A stretch of DNA of 64,000 nucleotides from Actinocatenispora sp963815125 (GCA_963815125.1 CAWFFM010000003.1:372001-436000), one strand, 5' to 3'. Numbered from the stretch's first letter, positions 18,721 through 27,755 are shown. Notes: generated from the letters alone by a model not told the origin. Made by a program: numbers and translations.

Positions 18721-18989
18721 CCGAGACGACCGTACTGCCGGTCGTGGACGGAATACCGGGTCGGCGGGCCGACACCAGGGTGTTGCCTGTGGTGGGTGGT
18801 GAACCGTCCGCCGAGCGGACGCACCCGACCCCGGTCGATCCGTGGCGTTCCACCGCCGAGACCGCGGTCTACCCGACGATCGAGGAACACGGCGAGCCCG
18901 AGCCGTACGACAACAACGAGACGCTCATCATGCCGACCCGCGACGGCGACATCCGGCGCCGCAAGCGGCCCGGCCGGCGGTCCCGCTGA
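18431..18989 (+). other. Frameshifted C-terminal tail of tmk
   Basis: The 12-base string ccagttcggagc occurs at 18431-18442 and again at 18448-18459, 17 bases apart. Removing one 17-base unit joins the tmk frame to the frame that reads SSEPVRSERATPAKSTK and then TETTVLPVV repeats, ending with RRRKRPGRRSR at a TGA at 18987-18989. The tail thus has normal coding character in a frame shifted from the kinase. The repeated TETTVLPVV/ADTRVLPVV/ETLIMPTRDG motif resembles C-terminal tails of other Micromonosporaceae kinase fusions. Confidence 0.65.
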
Positions 18990-18998
18990 GTACCCGCC

Positions 18999-20177
18999 AT
19001 GGCTGACGTCTTCGCCGAGGTGATCGGCCAGCCCGACGCGGTGTCCGTACTGCGTCGGGCCGCTGCGGCCGCCGGCCGCCCGGACGGGGCCGGGGCGGGC
19101 GCCATGACGCACGCCTGGCTGTTCACCGGGCCACCGGGTTCCGGCCGCTCGGTCGCGGCTGCCGCGTTCGCGGCCGCCCTGCAGTGCGCGCGGGAGGGCT
19201 GCGGTGACTGCCAGGCCTGCCACACCACGCTGGCGCGTACCCACGCGGATGTGCGTTTCGTGGTGCCCGAGGGGCTGACCATCGGGGTGGACGCGATGCG
19301 TGCGCTCGTACTCCGGGCGCAGGGCACACCGTCGGTGGGGCGCTGGCAGGTGCTGATCATCACCGACGCCGACCGGCTCACCGAGGCAGCCAGCAACGCG
19401 TTGCTGAAGGCGGTCGAGGAACCACCGGCCCGTACGGTCTTCCTGCTCTGTGCGCCGTCGACCCACCCGGACGACATCTCCGTCACGATCCGGTCCCGTT
19501 GCCGGGTCGTACCGCTGCGTGCGCCGAGCCAGGAGGCGGTGTCCGCCGCGCTGGCCGCGCAGTACGGGGTCGACTCGGACACTGCCCGGTGGGCGGCGGC
19601 TGCCGCGCAGGGTGACGTCGGGCGGGCCCGACAGTTGGCCACCGACCCGGATGCCCGTACCGCCCGTTCCGCGGTACTCGCCGTTCCCCGCGCCCTGACC
19701 GGCCTGGCTGCCTGCTTCGACGCGGCCGGTGAGCTGATCTCGGCGGTGGAGCGGGAGAGCGCTGCGGCGACCACCGAACAGTCCACCCGGGAACGGGACG
19801 AGCTGGCCACCGCGCTGGGTGCGGGGGGCACTGGCAAGGGCTCGGCTGCCGCGAACCGGGGCATCGCCGGCCAGCTGAAGGAACTGGAACGCAAGCAGAA
19901 GACCCGGGCCACCCGGGCGCAGCGGGACGCCCTGGACCGCGCCCTGACCGACCTGGCCGGCTTCTACCGGGACGTCCTGACCACGCTGTTGCGCGCGCCG
20001 GTCGCCCCGGTGCATGCGGACACCGCCGAACTGGCCCGGGCCGCCGCGCAACGGTGGAGCCCGGAGGGCACATTGCGGCGACTGGAGGCCGTGCTGGCCT
20101 GCCGGACCGCGATCGAGGCCAACGTGAAGCCCCGGATCGCCGTCGAGTCGATGATGCTGTCGCTCTGGCAGGGCTAG
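18999..20177 (+). CDS. holB: DNA polymerase III subunit delta'
   Basis: A 392-residue clamp-loader AAA+ subunit. It shows the degenerate Walker A GPPGSGRS and the four-Cys zinc module CAREGCGDCQACH (about residues 64-76). It also has ITDADRLTEAASNALLKAVEEPP, and SRCRVVPLR with the arginine of sensor position. It helps load the beta clamp on DNA. It starts nine bases after the restored end of tmk and is surely in the same operon. In Bacillus the ricT homologue sits beside holB; here that gene lies about 31 kb away. Confidence 0.9.
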   Translation: MADVFAEVIGQPDAVSVLRRAAAAAGRPDGAGAGAMTHAWLFTGPPGSGRSVAAAAFAAALQCAREGCGDCQACHTTLARTHADVRFVVPEGLTIGVDAMRALVLRAQGTPSVGRWQVLIITDADRLTEAASNALLKAVEEPPARTVFLLCAPSTHPDDISVTIRSRCRVVPLRAPSQEAVSAALAAQYGVDSDTARWAAAAAQGDVGRARQLATDPDARTARSAVLAVPRALTGLAACFDAAGELISAVERESAAATTEQSTRERDELATALGAGGTGKGSAAANRGIAGQLKELERKQKTRATRAQRDALDRALTDLAGFYRDVLTTLLRAPVAPVHADTAELARAAAQRWSPEGTLRRLEAVLACRTAIEANVKPRIAVESMMLSLWQG

Positions 20178-20182
20178 CGGCC

Positions 20183-20220
20183 CGGATCACCGGATACGGC
20201 AGCCCGCCCGGCGTGATCCG
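20183..20220 (+). terminator. Hairpin after holB
   Basis: CGGATCAC (20183-20190) pairs with GTGATCCG (20213-20220), starting six bases after the holB stop. There is no T-tract, as is common in GC-rich actinomycetes. Confidence 0.4.
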
Positions 20221-20253
20221 TCGGCCCGGCCGGACCCACCTGTCTACGAGGGC

Positions 20254-20754
20254 CTACCGGCCCGGAAAGACCCGCAACGGCAGGATGTGACTGGGTGCGG
20301 TGACCGGTAGCGGCAGGATCTGCGCCCTCGCCCCTTCCGCGGTACGCACATCGGCCGGTGCGGCCTCGTTGAACACGGTTCCCCGCGGCACGGTTCCGGG
20401 CTGCACGGCTCGTGGCTGCACGGTTCCGGGCTGGGTGGTTCCGGGTTGGTTCGCGCGCAACGGCCCGCACATCTCGCGGAGGTCGAACACGTACGGGGCG
20501 TCCGGGTCGAGCGCCCCGTCGGCCCATGAGCATGGGGCGATGATGCGCTGTCCGGCGCCGCTCCGATCGGTGGGTGGTGTCCAGGTGTCGCGGGCCGCGC
20601 TGATCGGGTGCGCGACGTCGCGGGACACCACGGCGGTCGGCTGGCCGGAGTCGGCCACCGGCAGCGCCGCCTGAGCCGTACCGGTGCCGAGCAGCAGCGT
20701 TCCGGCGGTCAGCGCGGTGGTGGTGATCGTGCGGAGGATCCAGCTGCGGTTCAT
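20254..20754 (-). CDS. Small secreted protein of unknown function
   Basis: A 166-residue product with a clear signal peptide (basic start, TLLLGTGTAQA then cleavage before ALPVADSG). The mature part has two Cys residues (IAPCSWADG, REMCGPLRA), which may form a disulfide. A low-complexity stretch of four PGTVQP/PRAVQP-like repeats follows. No family is recognised. The upstream 180 bases are AT-richer (ctatatctctacccattgtgcata region) and may hold its promoter. Confidence 0.65.
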   Translation of the reverse strand: MNRSWILRTITTTALTAGTLLLGTGTAQAALPVADSGQPTAVVSRDVAHPISAARDTWTPPTDRSGAGQRIIAPCSWADGALDPDAPYVFDLREMCGPLRANQPGTTQPGTVQPRAVQPGTVPRGTVFNEAAPADVRTAEGARAQILPLPVTAPSHILPLRVFPGR

Positions 20755-20932
20755 CGGTTCCCTACCAGGACGGCTCAGGTACGTGGACGGTGGTCGCCGG
20801 CCGCGCCGGCGTGCTGGCCGCGGCCCAGATGGCCTGATGGCTGTATGTGGCTATATCTCTACCCATTGTGCATATACCTGGAGAGAGTCCAGCGCAGGCG
20901 AACGGCGATACTGCCCGGTCGGGGACCCGTAC

Positions 20933-22258
20933 TCAGGTGGCGCGCAGCAGGGCGGCGCAGGTGTGCAGCGCGCTGCGTACCGCGCCTTCCACGCTCGGGC
21001 TGGACAGCCAGTCACCCACCACGTGCACCCGTCCGGCCGGCCCGTCGGACTCCGTCGGGCGGCCGGCACGGTCCTTCAGCGTCTGCAACCAGCCGACCGC
21101 GAACAGCGGTACGGCCTCCGGCTGGCGGACCACCGACCAGCCGAGGATGTCGCCGACCGGGCCGCCCAGCAACCGTTCCGCCTCGGCGAGCAGCATGTTG
21201 CGCAGCACCCGGTCCGGTACGTGGAGAAGTTCGGCGGACAGCGTCGGACCCGCACAGATCTCCAGGCCACCCCGCCCGTCGGGTACCTGCCCGGACTGCC
21301 TGAGCTCCAGCGGCGCCACCCCGGCGAGCGGATGTCGGCCCGCACCGGAGGGGCAGGTCGGGGGCCGGCCGGCCTGCGGTGCAGCGAGCGCCAGATGCAG
21401 CTTGACGGCCGGTGAGAACGCCGCCTTCTCGGCCAGTGGCAGATCCGGATGGTCGCCCGGCAGCAGGGCGGTGGCCAGCGAAGGGGGCCCGGCGAGCAGT
21501 ACGGCGTCGGCCCGGAGTTCGTCACCCGCCGCGGTCGTCACCGTCACCCCGGTCCGGTCCGGGTCGACTGCGGTCACGGTGCTGCCGTACCGGACGTCCA
21601 GCGCACTGGCCACCGTGCTCCACAGCGTCGCCAGACCACCCTGCGGGCAGTACAGCGTGACCCCGGGTGCAGCGGCGAACTGCGCCATCCCGACCACCCG
21701 GGAGGTCTGTGCCGCCGGTGAGAGCATCAGTGCGTCCATCGTGGCGGGCAGGATGCGTTCGGCGTAGTCGCGACCGATCACGTCGGTGAAGTAGCGGACC
21801 GCGTTCCGGTCGTCGAGGTCGGCGGACTCGGCCAGTTTCGACCAGGACGGCGCCTGGCGGGCACTCAGCCGGGCGCCGAGCGCCACCGCCCGTCGCTTGC
21901 TGTGCCGCGACAGCAGCGGCGAACGCACCAGTGCATGCAGCGAGGTCGGCAGTGGATAACGCCGCTTGTTGACGACCATTTCCCCGGTCAACGGCAGGCG
22001 GACCAGGCTGTGCCTGGTCAGGCCGACCTGACCGGCCAGATAACGGGTGGCCCGGTAGAACGACGCGATGAACTCGGCGCCCCGGTCGAACCGCCACACC
22101 TGCTCACCGACCCGCACCTCGTCGAGGCCGGACCGGCCGCCCGGTGCGCTGTCGCGCTCCAGCACGGTGACGGAGGACCCGGCGGTGGTCAGCGCCCGGG
22201 CGGCTGTCAGCCCGGCCGGACCCGCGCCCACGACAATCACTCGCCCCGGTACAGCCAT
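20933..22258 (-). CDS. FAD-dependent amine oxidase / protoporphyrinogen oxidase-like protein
   Basis: From the ATG at 22258 the 441-residue protein opens with the dinucleotide-binding motif VIVVGAGPAGLTAARAL, followed by LERDSAPGGRSG. It ends with the second FAD contact VHVVGDWLSSPSVEGAVRSA. The middle is the substrate domain of the flavin amine oxidase superfamily. HemY-like, phytoene-desaturase-like and amine-oxidase activities are all possible. The gene stands alone, downstream of a strong hairpin that ends the preceding transcription unit. Confidence 0.75.
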   Translation of the reverse strand: MAVPGRVIVVGAGPAGLTAARALTTAGSSVTVLERDSAPGGRSGLDEVRVGEQVWRFDRGAEFIASFYRATRYLAGQVGLTRHSLVRLPLTGEMVVNKRRYPLPTSLHALVRSPLLSRHSKRRAVALGARLSARQAPSWSKLAESADLDDRNAVRYFTDVIGRDYAERILPATMDALMLSPAAQTSRVVGMAQFAAAPGVTLYCPQGGLATLWSTVASALDVRYGSTVTAVDPDRTGVTVTTAAGDELRADAVLLAGPPSLATALLPGDHPDLPLAEKAAFSPAVKLHLALAAPQAGRPPTCPSGAGRHPLAGVAPLELRQSGQVPDGRGGLEICAGPTLSAELLHVPDRVLRNMLLAEAERLLGGPVGDILGWSVVRQPEAVPLFAVGWLQTLKDRAGRPTESDGPAGRVHVVGDWLSSPSVEGAVRSALHTCAALLRAT

Positions 22259-22312
22259 CGCACCATCATGCCCAACGACGGCCCGGCCCGGGCCGGTACG
22301 TCCACCGGGCCA

Positions 22313-22349
22313 CCGGCGCACCGGACCACAGCGTGGTCCGGTGCGCCGG
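22313..22349 (-). terminator. Perfect 17-bp hairpin terminator
   Basis: CCGGCGCACCGGACCAC (22313-22329), loop AGC, and the exact complement to 22349. It begins three bases after the stop of the gene at 22352 and lies before the amine-oxidase start. No T-tract follows. It is best read as the terminator of the upstream gene. Confidence 0.65.
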
Positions 22350-22351
22350 GA

Positions 22352-23146
22352 TCAGGCCGGGTCGGGTACGTCGATGTCCTGGTATTCGGCGAGTTCCTTC
22401 TCCAGTTCGGCGAGCCGGTTGCGCAACTGGATGGCCTCGGCCTCCTTCGCGGTGCGGTGCTCGGCGATGACCGCCTCGACCGCTGCGGTGACCGACTCGA
22501 TGTTGACCAGCTGAGCGAGCGCGTGCCCGGCACCGACCGGCAGGCTGGCCCCCTTGACCAGCTTGCGGGTGCCGTGGGTGGCCTCCACGGTGGCGCCGTC
22601 GCCCGCAACGGTCACGGTGATCACGACGTCGCCGCCGGCGGACCTGGCGGCCTTGCGGCCGGCGGACTTCGCCGGCTTGCTCTTCGTCTTCGCCGGTGCG
22701 TCGCCGTTCGTCGCGCCGGCTGCCGGCTCGGTGCCGGCCGGGCCGGCAGCGGCGCCGGCGGTCGCCGGTTCGTCGGCCGACGAACCGGCGTCGGACCGGT
22801 CCTGCTGTTGCGGCGCGGACGGATCCGCGGACCCGGTTGCCGCGTCCCCGGCTGGTGTGCCGTCGGCAGCGGTGCGGGCGATGATCTCGGCCCGGGTGCG
22901 GGGTACCAGGGACAGAGCGGTGGTCGGGAACGTCACGTCACGGTCGGTGCCGTCGACGGTGACCCGTACGGTGAAGGGCTCGTCCGCGGTGTCGTCGTGG
23001 CCGACGACCACGCCACGGGTGCCCGACGGTACGTCGTTGTGTGCGGTGCTGACGGCGACCCGGGGTTGCTCGCCGCGACTCAGCGCGCCTGTCACCGTGT
23101 GTACGTCCCGATCGCTGAGTTGACCGGTCGAACCAGCGCTCACGCT
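22352..23146 (-). CDS. Protein of unknown function with disordered middle and C-terminal coiled coil
   Basis: The GTG at 23146 is chosen because cgagaggaac precedes it. The 264-residue product has an N-terminal beta domain with RGVVVGHDDTADEPFTVRV. A long Ala/Gly/Pro/Asp disordered stretch follows, then a Lys-rich patch (AKTKSKPAKSAGRKAARSA) and a second beta segment. It ends with a charged coiled coil (RNRLAELEKELAEYQDI). No signal peptide or membrane segment is seen. I do not recognise a family. Confidence 0.55.
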   Translation of the reverse strand, partial: SVSAGSTGQLSDRDVHTVTGALSRGEQPRVAVSTAHNDVPSGTRGVVVGHDDTADEPFTVRVTVDGTDRDVTFPTTALSLVPRTRAEIIARTAADGTPAGDAATGSADPSAPQQQDRSDAGSSADEPATAGAAAGPAGTEPAAGATNGDAPAKTKSKPAKSAGRKAARSAGGDVVITVTVAGDGATVEATHGTRKLVKGASLPVGAGHALAQLVNIESVTAAVEAVIAEHRTAKEAEAIQLRNRLAELEKELAEYQDIDVPDPA

Positions 23147-23379
23147 GTTCCTCTCGCGAAGGTGGGGACACGTTCCGGCCGCGCGGCCCGCGGGCGGAAC
23201 GTGCGCCGAGCCGGACTCGGCGCGGTAACCCTCGCACAGGCGTCCGACACTTCCGACAGCGAGTCCGTGCCCGGCCCGGGCAGGGCCGGTAGCACGCACC
23301 GGGAGTCGTACGGTCTTCGCAGGTCAGCCGGGTACGCGAACCGCGCCGCACCGATACGGTACGGCGCGGCGCGGGTCGC

Positions 23380-24369
23380 TCAGACGGTCACGACGGCCAG
23401 GCTGACGCCGAACTTCTCCTCCGGGTCGGTCCACCACCGGTGGGTACGGAACCCGGCTGCGGCAAGTTCGGCGGCGACCCCGGTACGACGGAACTTCGCC
23501 GACACCTCGGTACGCAGTTCCTCGCCCGCCGCGAACGGGACGGTCAGGTTCAGTGCGGCCAGCCGTACGTCCAGGGCATGCTCGGCGCGCAGCCGCATCT
23601 CGATCCATTCGTGTTCGGCGTCCCAGCACGCCACATGCCGGAACGCCGATACCGGGAAGTCGGCCTCCAGTTCGCGGTTGAGTACCCGTAGCACGTTGAG
23701 GTTGAACTCGGCGGTGACCCCGCCGGGATCGTCGTAGGCGCGCAGCAGCGTCGGTTCGTCCTTGACCAGGTCGGTACCGAGCAGCAGCCATTCACCGGGT
23801 TGCAGCACCCCGCGCAGTTCGGCCAGGAAGTGGGCCCGGTCGGCGGGCAGCAGATTGCCGATGGTGCCGCCGAGGAACACCACCAGTCGGGAGTCGCCGC
23901 CGGGCAGCCCGCCGTCCAGCAGGGCGGTCAGGTGCCGGTTGAAGTCGCCGATGACCCCGTGGATGGTCAGGTCCGGGTACTGCTGCGACAGGGTGTCCGC
24001 CGCGGTCCGCAGCGCGCTCTGCGACACGTCCAGCGGTACGAACCGCGCCAGGGTTCCGGCGTCGCGTAGTGCGGTGATCAGCAGACGGGTCTTGTCCGAG
24101 GCGCCGGAACCCAGTTCCACCAGGGTCTTGGCGCCGGTGATGCGGGCGATCCGGGTGGCCTGCTCGGTCAGTACGGACCGTTCCGCGGCGGTCGGGTAGT
24201 ACTCCGGCAGCCGGGTGATGTCGTCGAACAGTTCGCTGCCCCGGGTGTCGTAGAACCAGGTCGGTGGCAGCCATTTGGGTGTGTCGGTGAGTCCGCGCCG
24301 GGCGTCGGCGCGCAGCGCCTGGGTGAGGTCACGTTCGTCGAGATGGATCTCGAAGGTAGGCCTGGACAT
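23380..24369 (-). CDS. egtD: L-histidine N-alpha-methyltransferase EgtD
   Basis: A 329-residue SAM-dependent enzyme that trimethylates histidine to hercynine, the first step of ergothioneine synthesis. Seen features are the N-terminal KWLPPTWFYDTRGSELFDDI, the SAM-binding ELGSGASDKTRLL, VPLDVSQSAL, and FLGGTIGNL. Its ATG shares a base with the stop of egtC (TAATG), so the three egt genes are translated as a coupled unit. Confidence 0.95.
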   Translation of the reverse strand: MSRPTFEIHLDERDLTQALRADARRGLTDTPKWLPPTWFYDTRGSELFDDITRLPEYYPTAAERSVLTEQATRIARITGAKTLVELGSGASDKTRLLITALRDAGTLARFVPLDVSQSALRTAADTLSQQYPDLTIHGVIGDFNRHLTALLDGGLPGGDSRLVVFLGGTIGNLLPADRAHFLAELRGVLQPGEWLLLGTDLVKDEPTLLRAYDDPGGVTAEFNLNVLRVLNRELEADFPVSAFRHVACWDAEHEWIEMRLRAEHALDVRLAALNLTVPFAAGEELRTEVSAKFRRTGVAAELAAAGFRTHRWWTDPEEKFGVSLAVVTV

Positions 24370-25103
24370 TAGACCTCCACGATGGTGACGGCACCGGGGC
24401 GGGCGTGCACCAGCCGGCGGTCAGGTACCGGCTGCCATCGTCCGTCCGTGGTGCTGGGCTCGGAGGCGACCGTGCAGGAGTCGCCGGTGTCCAAGTAGGA
24501 CAGTGAATGGGTCCAGGTGCAGGCGACGATCTGCGTACCGTCGGTGAGCAGCAGATTCAGCCGCGAGCCCGGTGCCGCGGTGAGCACCTCGGTGAGTACC
24601 GTGCGGGTCGCGTCGAGCAGTTCGGCGCCGTCGTGTAGCCGACGGCGCAGCATCGTCCAGAGCAGCGCGGAGTCGGTCGGCGCCTCCATCGTGAGCAGAT
24701 CGGTGACCGGCAGGCGTTCGGCCGGTTTGACCATCGAGCCGGGCCAGTCTGGTATCCGGCCGTTGTGTCCGAACAGGACACGGTCGTCGCAGAACGGTGC
24801 GCAGGCGGCCTCGACGACCGGCATACCTACTGTCGCCGAGCGCACCGCGGCGAGCATCGCGTCGCTGCGGGTGACCCGGGCCAGTTCGGCGAAACCCGGG
24901 TCGCTCCACAGTGGAGTAACGCGCCGGTACCGGGTCACCCCGGACGGGGTGTACCAGCCGGCGCCGAAGCCGTCCGCGTTGACCGTTCCGCCGGAGCGCA
25001 TGTCGGCCGGTGCGTACGACTGGTGCAGCAGGCTGTGCGGTGGGTCCAGTAGCACCTCGGCGAGCGTGGCCGGCGGCCCGAGGTAGGCCACCTGACGGCA
25101 CAT
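24369..25103 (-). CDS. egtC: Ergothioneine glutamine amidotransferase-type hydrolase EgtC
   Basis: A 244-residue class II amidohydrolase (Ntn fold). The second residue is Cys (MCRQVAYLG), which becomes the N-terminal nucleophile. HQSYAPADMRSGG, NADGFGAGWY and LFGHNGRIPDWP are the usual substrate and oxyanion segments. It removes the gamma-glutamyl group from gamma-glutamyl-hercynylcysteine sulfoxide. The ATG overlaps the egtB stop by one base. Confidence 0.93.
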   Translation of the reverse strand: MCRQVAYLGPPATLAEVLLDPPHSLLHQSYAPADMRSGGTVNADGFGAGWYTPSGVTRYRRVTPLWSDPGFAELARVTRSDAMLAAVRSATVGMPVVEAACAPFCDDRVLFGHNGRIPDWPGSMVKPAERLPVTDLLTMEAPTDSALLWTMLRRRLHDGAELLDATRTVLTEVLTAAPGSRLNLLLTDGTQIVACTWTHSLSYLDTGDSCTVASEPSTTDGRWQPVPDRRLVHARPGAVTIVEV

Positions 25104-26500
25104 CAGCCCTCTCCCGGTCGCAGGTTCCGCGCGCACCGGAAACCGGCGAAGATCTGCCGCCGTACCGGCAGGTCCCAGTTGCGGAAGGTGCCCCGGCAGG
25201 CGGCCGGGTCGGTACCGAACGACCCGCCGCGCAGCACCCGGTAACCGGAGTCGAAGAACACCTCCGAGTACTCCCGGTACGGGAACGGCCGGAAGCCCGG
25301 GTAACCGGTGAACTCGGTGGCGGTCCACTCCCAGACGTCGCCGATGAGCTGCCGGACGCCCAATGGCGACCGGCCGGCGGGGAAGCTGCCCACCCGGGCG
25401 GGCCGCAGGTGTCGCTGTCCGAGGTTGGCGTGCCGTGGGGTCGGTTCGTCGTCACCCCACGGGAACCGCCGGGATCTGCCGGTGGCGGGGTCGTAGCGGG
25501 CGGCTTTCTCCCATTCGGCCTCGGTGGGCAGCCGGCGACCGGCCCAGGCCGCGAAGGCGGTGGCCTCGTGGAAGCAGACATGCACCACGGGTTCGTCCGG
25601 CGCGATCGGCCCGGTACGGCCGAAACGGGTGTACGTGCCGTCCGGGTGCCAGTGCATCGGCGCGGTCAGCCCGGCCGCGCTGCGGTGGCTCCAGCCGGAC
25701 TCGGTCCACCAGCGCGGGTCGCGGTACCCGCCGTCGGCGACGAACTCCGCGTACCGGCGGTTGGTGACCGGCACGGTGTCGATCACGAAGCCGGGTACGT
25801 CGACCGGATGCGCGGGCCGCTCGTTGTCCAGCGCCCACGGTTCGGTGGAGGTGCCCATGGTGAACGGGCCGCCGGGTACCAGGGTCTCGTCGGTGTCGCA
25901 GACCTGCTCGGCGGGCGGATCCGGGTCGGGTGCGGACAGTACGGCTGGACCGGTACGCAACTGGTGGGTGGCCAGCATCGTCTCGTCGTGCTGCTGTTCG
26001 TGCTGGATGACCATGCCGAAGGCGAAACCGTCCCGGACCAGTTGCCGGCCGGCCAGCGCGGTCCGGTCGAGTACGTCCAGGGCCTTGTCCCGCACGGTGC
26101 GGACGTAGCGGCGGGCCTCGTCCGGGTCGAGCAGCGGCAGTTGCGGGCGCAGCGCCCGAGGGTGCTGGAAGGCGTCGTAGAGGGCGTCGATGTCGGCGCG
26201 TACCGGTGCCCGCCCGCCGACGTCACGCACCAGCCACAGTTCCTCCTGGTTGCCCACGTGCGCCAGGTCCCAGACCAGGGGCGACATCAGCGGGGAGTGC
26301 TGGCGGACCAGTTCGGTGTCGTCCAGTACGTCGGACAGGGCCAGGGTGCGTTCCCGGGCCCGGACGAGCAGGTTCGCTGCCCTGCCGCGCAGGGCCTCCT
26401 GGCCGCCTGCCCCGCTGTGCGGGGCCTCCTGGCTGGTTGCCCCGCTGCGCGGGGCCTCCTGGCTGGTTGCCCCGCTGCGCGGGGCTTCGGCGTCGGTCAT
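25103..26500 (-). CDS. egtB: Ergothioneine sulfoxide synthase EgtB
   Basis: A 465-residue non-heme iron enzyme that joins hercynine to a cysteine donor with oxygen. The N-terminal DinB-like domain supplies iron ligands (WDLAHVGNQEE and the HEQQHDE motif). The C-terminal FGE-sulfatase domain shows LPTEAEWEKAARYDP, GDVWEWTATEF, and RVLRGGSFGTDPAACRGTFR. The first ~30 residues are three 10-residue repeats (QEAPRSGATS type) absent from most EgtB proteins. The gene heads an egtB-egtC-egtD unit; egtA and egtE are not in the window. Confidence 0.94.
   Translation of the reverse strand: MTDAEAPRSGATSQEAPRSGATSQEAPHSGAGGQEALRGRAANLLVRARERTLALSDVLDDTELVRQHSPLMSPLVWDLAHVGNQEELWLVRDVGGRAPVRADIDALYDAFQHPRALRPQLPLLDPDEARRYVRTVRDKALDVLDRTALAGRQLVRDGFAFGMVIQHEQQHDETMLATHQLRTGPAVLSAPDPDPPAEQVCDTDETLVPGGPFTMGTSTEPWALDNERPAHPVDVPGFVIDTVPVTNRRYAEFVADGGYRDPRWWTESGWSHRSAAGLTAPMHWHPDGTYTRFGRTGPIAPDEPVVHVCFHEATAFAAWAGRRLPTEAEWEKAARYDPATGRSRRFPWGDDEPTPRHANLGQRHLRPARVGSFPAGRSPLGVRQLIGDVWEWTATEFTGYPGFRPFPYREYSEVFFDSGYRVLRGGSFGTDPAACRGTFRNWDLPVRRQIFAGFRCARNLRPGEG
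26393..26482. repeat. 30-base tandem repeat at the egtB 5' end
   Basis: Three consecutive 30-base copies encode the repeated QEAPRSGATS segment at the start of EgtB. Each contains the hairpin ccccgctgcgcgggg, which could affect translation near the start codon. Confidence 0.75.
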
Positions 26501-26690
26501 CGTTCCGACCCCCGTTGAAAGGTTGTCTCCGACGCTAGACGCCCTGGTCAGGCGGCGCACAGGAGTCCCGAAGAGTGCCAACCCAAGCGGTAGAACCTGC
26601 CTGAATATGAACAAATTTGAGCCGGCTTATTGAGAAATGACCGCTTTGAGGAATAAAGTCGCCCTACCCCTCGAACCTTAAGGAGACCTC

Positions 26691-27455
26691 ATGTCCCTCT
26701 CCCTCACCCGGCGCTGGCTCGCCGCGGCCGCCCTCGCCGCCGCGGCCGTCGGAGTCGTCGCGGCCCCCGCCAACGCCAGCAGCCACCACCTGCGCTTCGC
26801 GCCCAACGCCCACCCGGCCAGCGCGGCCAGCCGGCACGCCGCCACGATCGGCCACTACAACGAGAACGGCTACAACTGGGGTGGCATGGCCGCCACCGGC
26901 AGCGGCTTCAGCTCGGTCTCGGCCACCTGGACCGAACCGAACGCGAGCTGCAATTCCTCCAACGACCTGTACGCGCCGTGGGTCGGCATCGACGGCTACG
27001 GCAGCTCCAGCGTCGAGCAGACCGGTGTGGCCACCGACTGCTCGTCCGGCTCGCCGCAGGACGAGCCCTGGTACGAGATGTACCCGGCCGCGCCCGTCTA
27101 CCTGAACACCAGCCAGTACCCGGTGTCCGCCGGTGACAGCATCACCGCGTCGGTGCAGAACACCAGCGGCAGCTCGTACAAGCTGACCCTGTCCGACAAC
27201 ACCAAGGGCTGGACCTTCACCACCACCCAGTCGCTGTCCGCGCCGCGCTCCAGCGCCGAGGTGATCATCGAGTCGCCGACCGGTGCGTACCCGAACTTCG
27301 GCAGCATCCAGTTCACCAACTGCACGGTGAACGGATCTCCGCTCGGGTCGTTCTCCCCGACCGCGCTGGACCCCAGCGCGAACGGGGTGACCGAGGCGCA
27401 CACCAACCCGCTCAGCGGCGGCACCAACTTCTCGATGGACTACCTGCACGAGTGA
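26691..27455 (+). CDS. Secreted G1-family (glutamic) peptidase
   Basis: A 254-residue protein with a signal peptide (SLTRRWLAAAALAAAA... cleaved about after ANA at residue 29) and an all-beta mature domain. The catalytic Gln is in VEQTG (Gln 110) and the catalytic Glu in SAEVIIE (Glu 190 or 194). WVGIDGYG and EPWYEMYP are conserved surroundings. G1 peptidases were first known in fungi and are acid-active; bacterial members exist. The ATG follows AAGGAG with ideal spacing. It diverges from the egt operon. Confidence 0.88.
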   Translation: MSLSLTRRWLAAAALAAAAVGVVAAPANASSHHLRFAPNAHPASAASRHAATIGHYNENGYNWGGMAATGSGFSSVSATWTEPNASCNSSNDLYAPWVGIDGYGSSSVEQTGVATDCSSGSPQDEPWYEMYPAAPVYLNTSQYPVSAGDSITASVQNTSGSSYKLTLSDNTKGWTFTTTQSLSAPRSSAEVIIESPTGAYPNFGSIQFTNCTVNGSPLGSFSPTALDPSANGVTEAHTNPLSGGTNFSMDYLHE

Positions 27456-27476
27456 GTCGACTGCCGACATCCGGCG

Positions 27477-27502
27477 CCGGGCACCCTGTGTAGGGTGCCC
27501 GG
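27477..27502. terminator. Perfect 11-bp hairpin between the G1 peptidase and a small gene
   Basis: CCGGGCACCCT and its exact complement flank GTGT. It lies 21 bases after the peptidase stop and directly before the ATG at 27504. It can serve as terminator. The right arm also holds TAGGGT (27491-27496), a possible -10 for a leaderless transcript starting at 27504. Confidence 0.55.
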
Positions 27503-27503
27503 T

Positions 27504-27713
27504 ATGTCGGAGCAGGTCACGCGCCTCATGTGCCAGTTCTGCCGGGGCGGTGGCGTGGTCTGGTCGCCGAAGATGGCAGTCCAGTGGGGCAGCAGGGAGA
27601 GTTTCTCCCTCGCTGCCCCGACCCGGTGCCCGGAATGCCAGGGCAGCGGATGGTTCGAGATGTCCCGGCCCTCACCGGAACAGGCCGGCGGGGAGCCGCC
27701 CGCCGACGGGTGA
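27504..27713 (+). CDS. Small zinc-ribbon protein
   Basis: A 69-residue product with two knuckles CQFCRGGG and CPECQGSGW, similar to DnaJ-type zinc centres, about 30 residues apart. It should bind one zinc ion. No further domain is present. Function unknown; possible roles are a small nucleic-acid or protein-binding factor. Start is the ATG immediately after the hairpin, consistent with a leaderless mRNA. Confidence 0.6.
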   Translation: MSEQVTRLMCQFCRGGGVVWSPKMAVQWGSRESFSLAAPTRCPECQGSGWFEMSRPSPEQAGGEPPADG

Positions 27714-27755
27714 GACTGCCCACCATCCATCCGACATGGAACGGTGTCGTGACGC

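Noticed and set aside
27477..27502. Riboswitch or attenuator before the zinc-ribbon gene
   Set aside because: A single simple hairpin, with no conserved aptamer elements; terminator or promoter overlap explains it.
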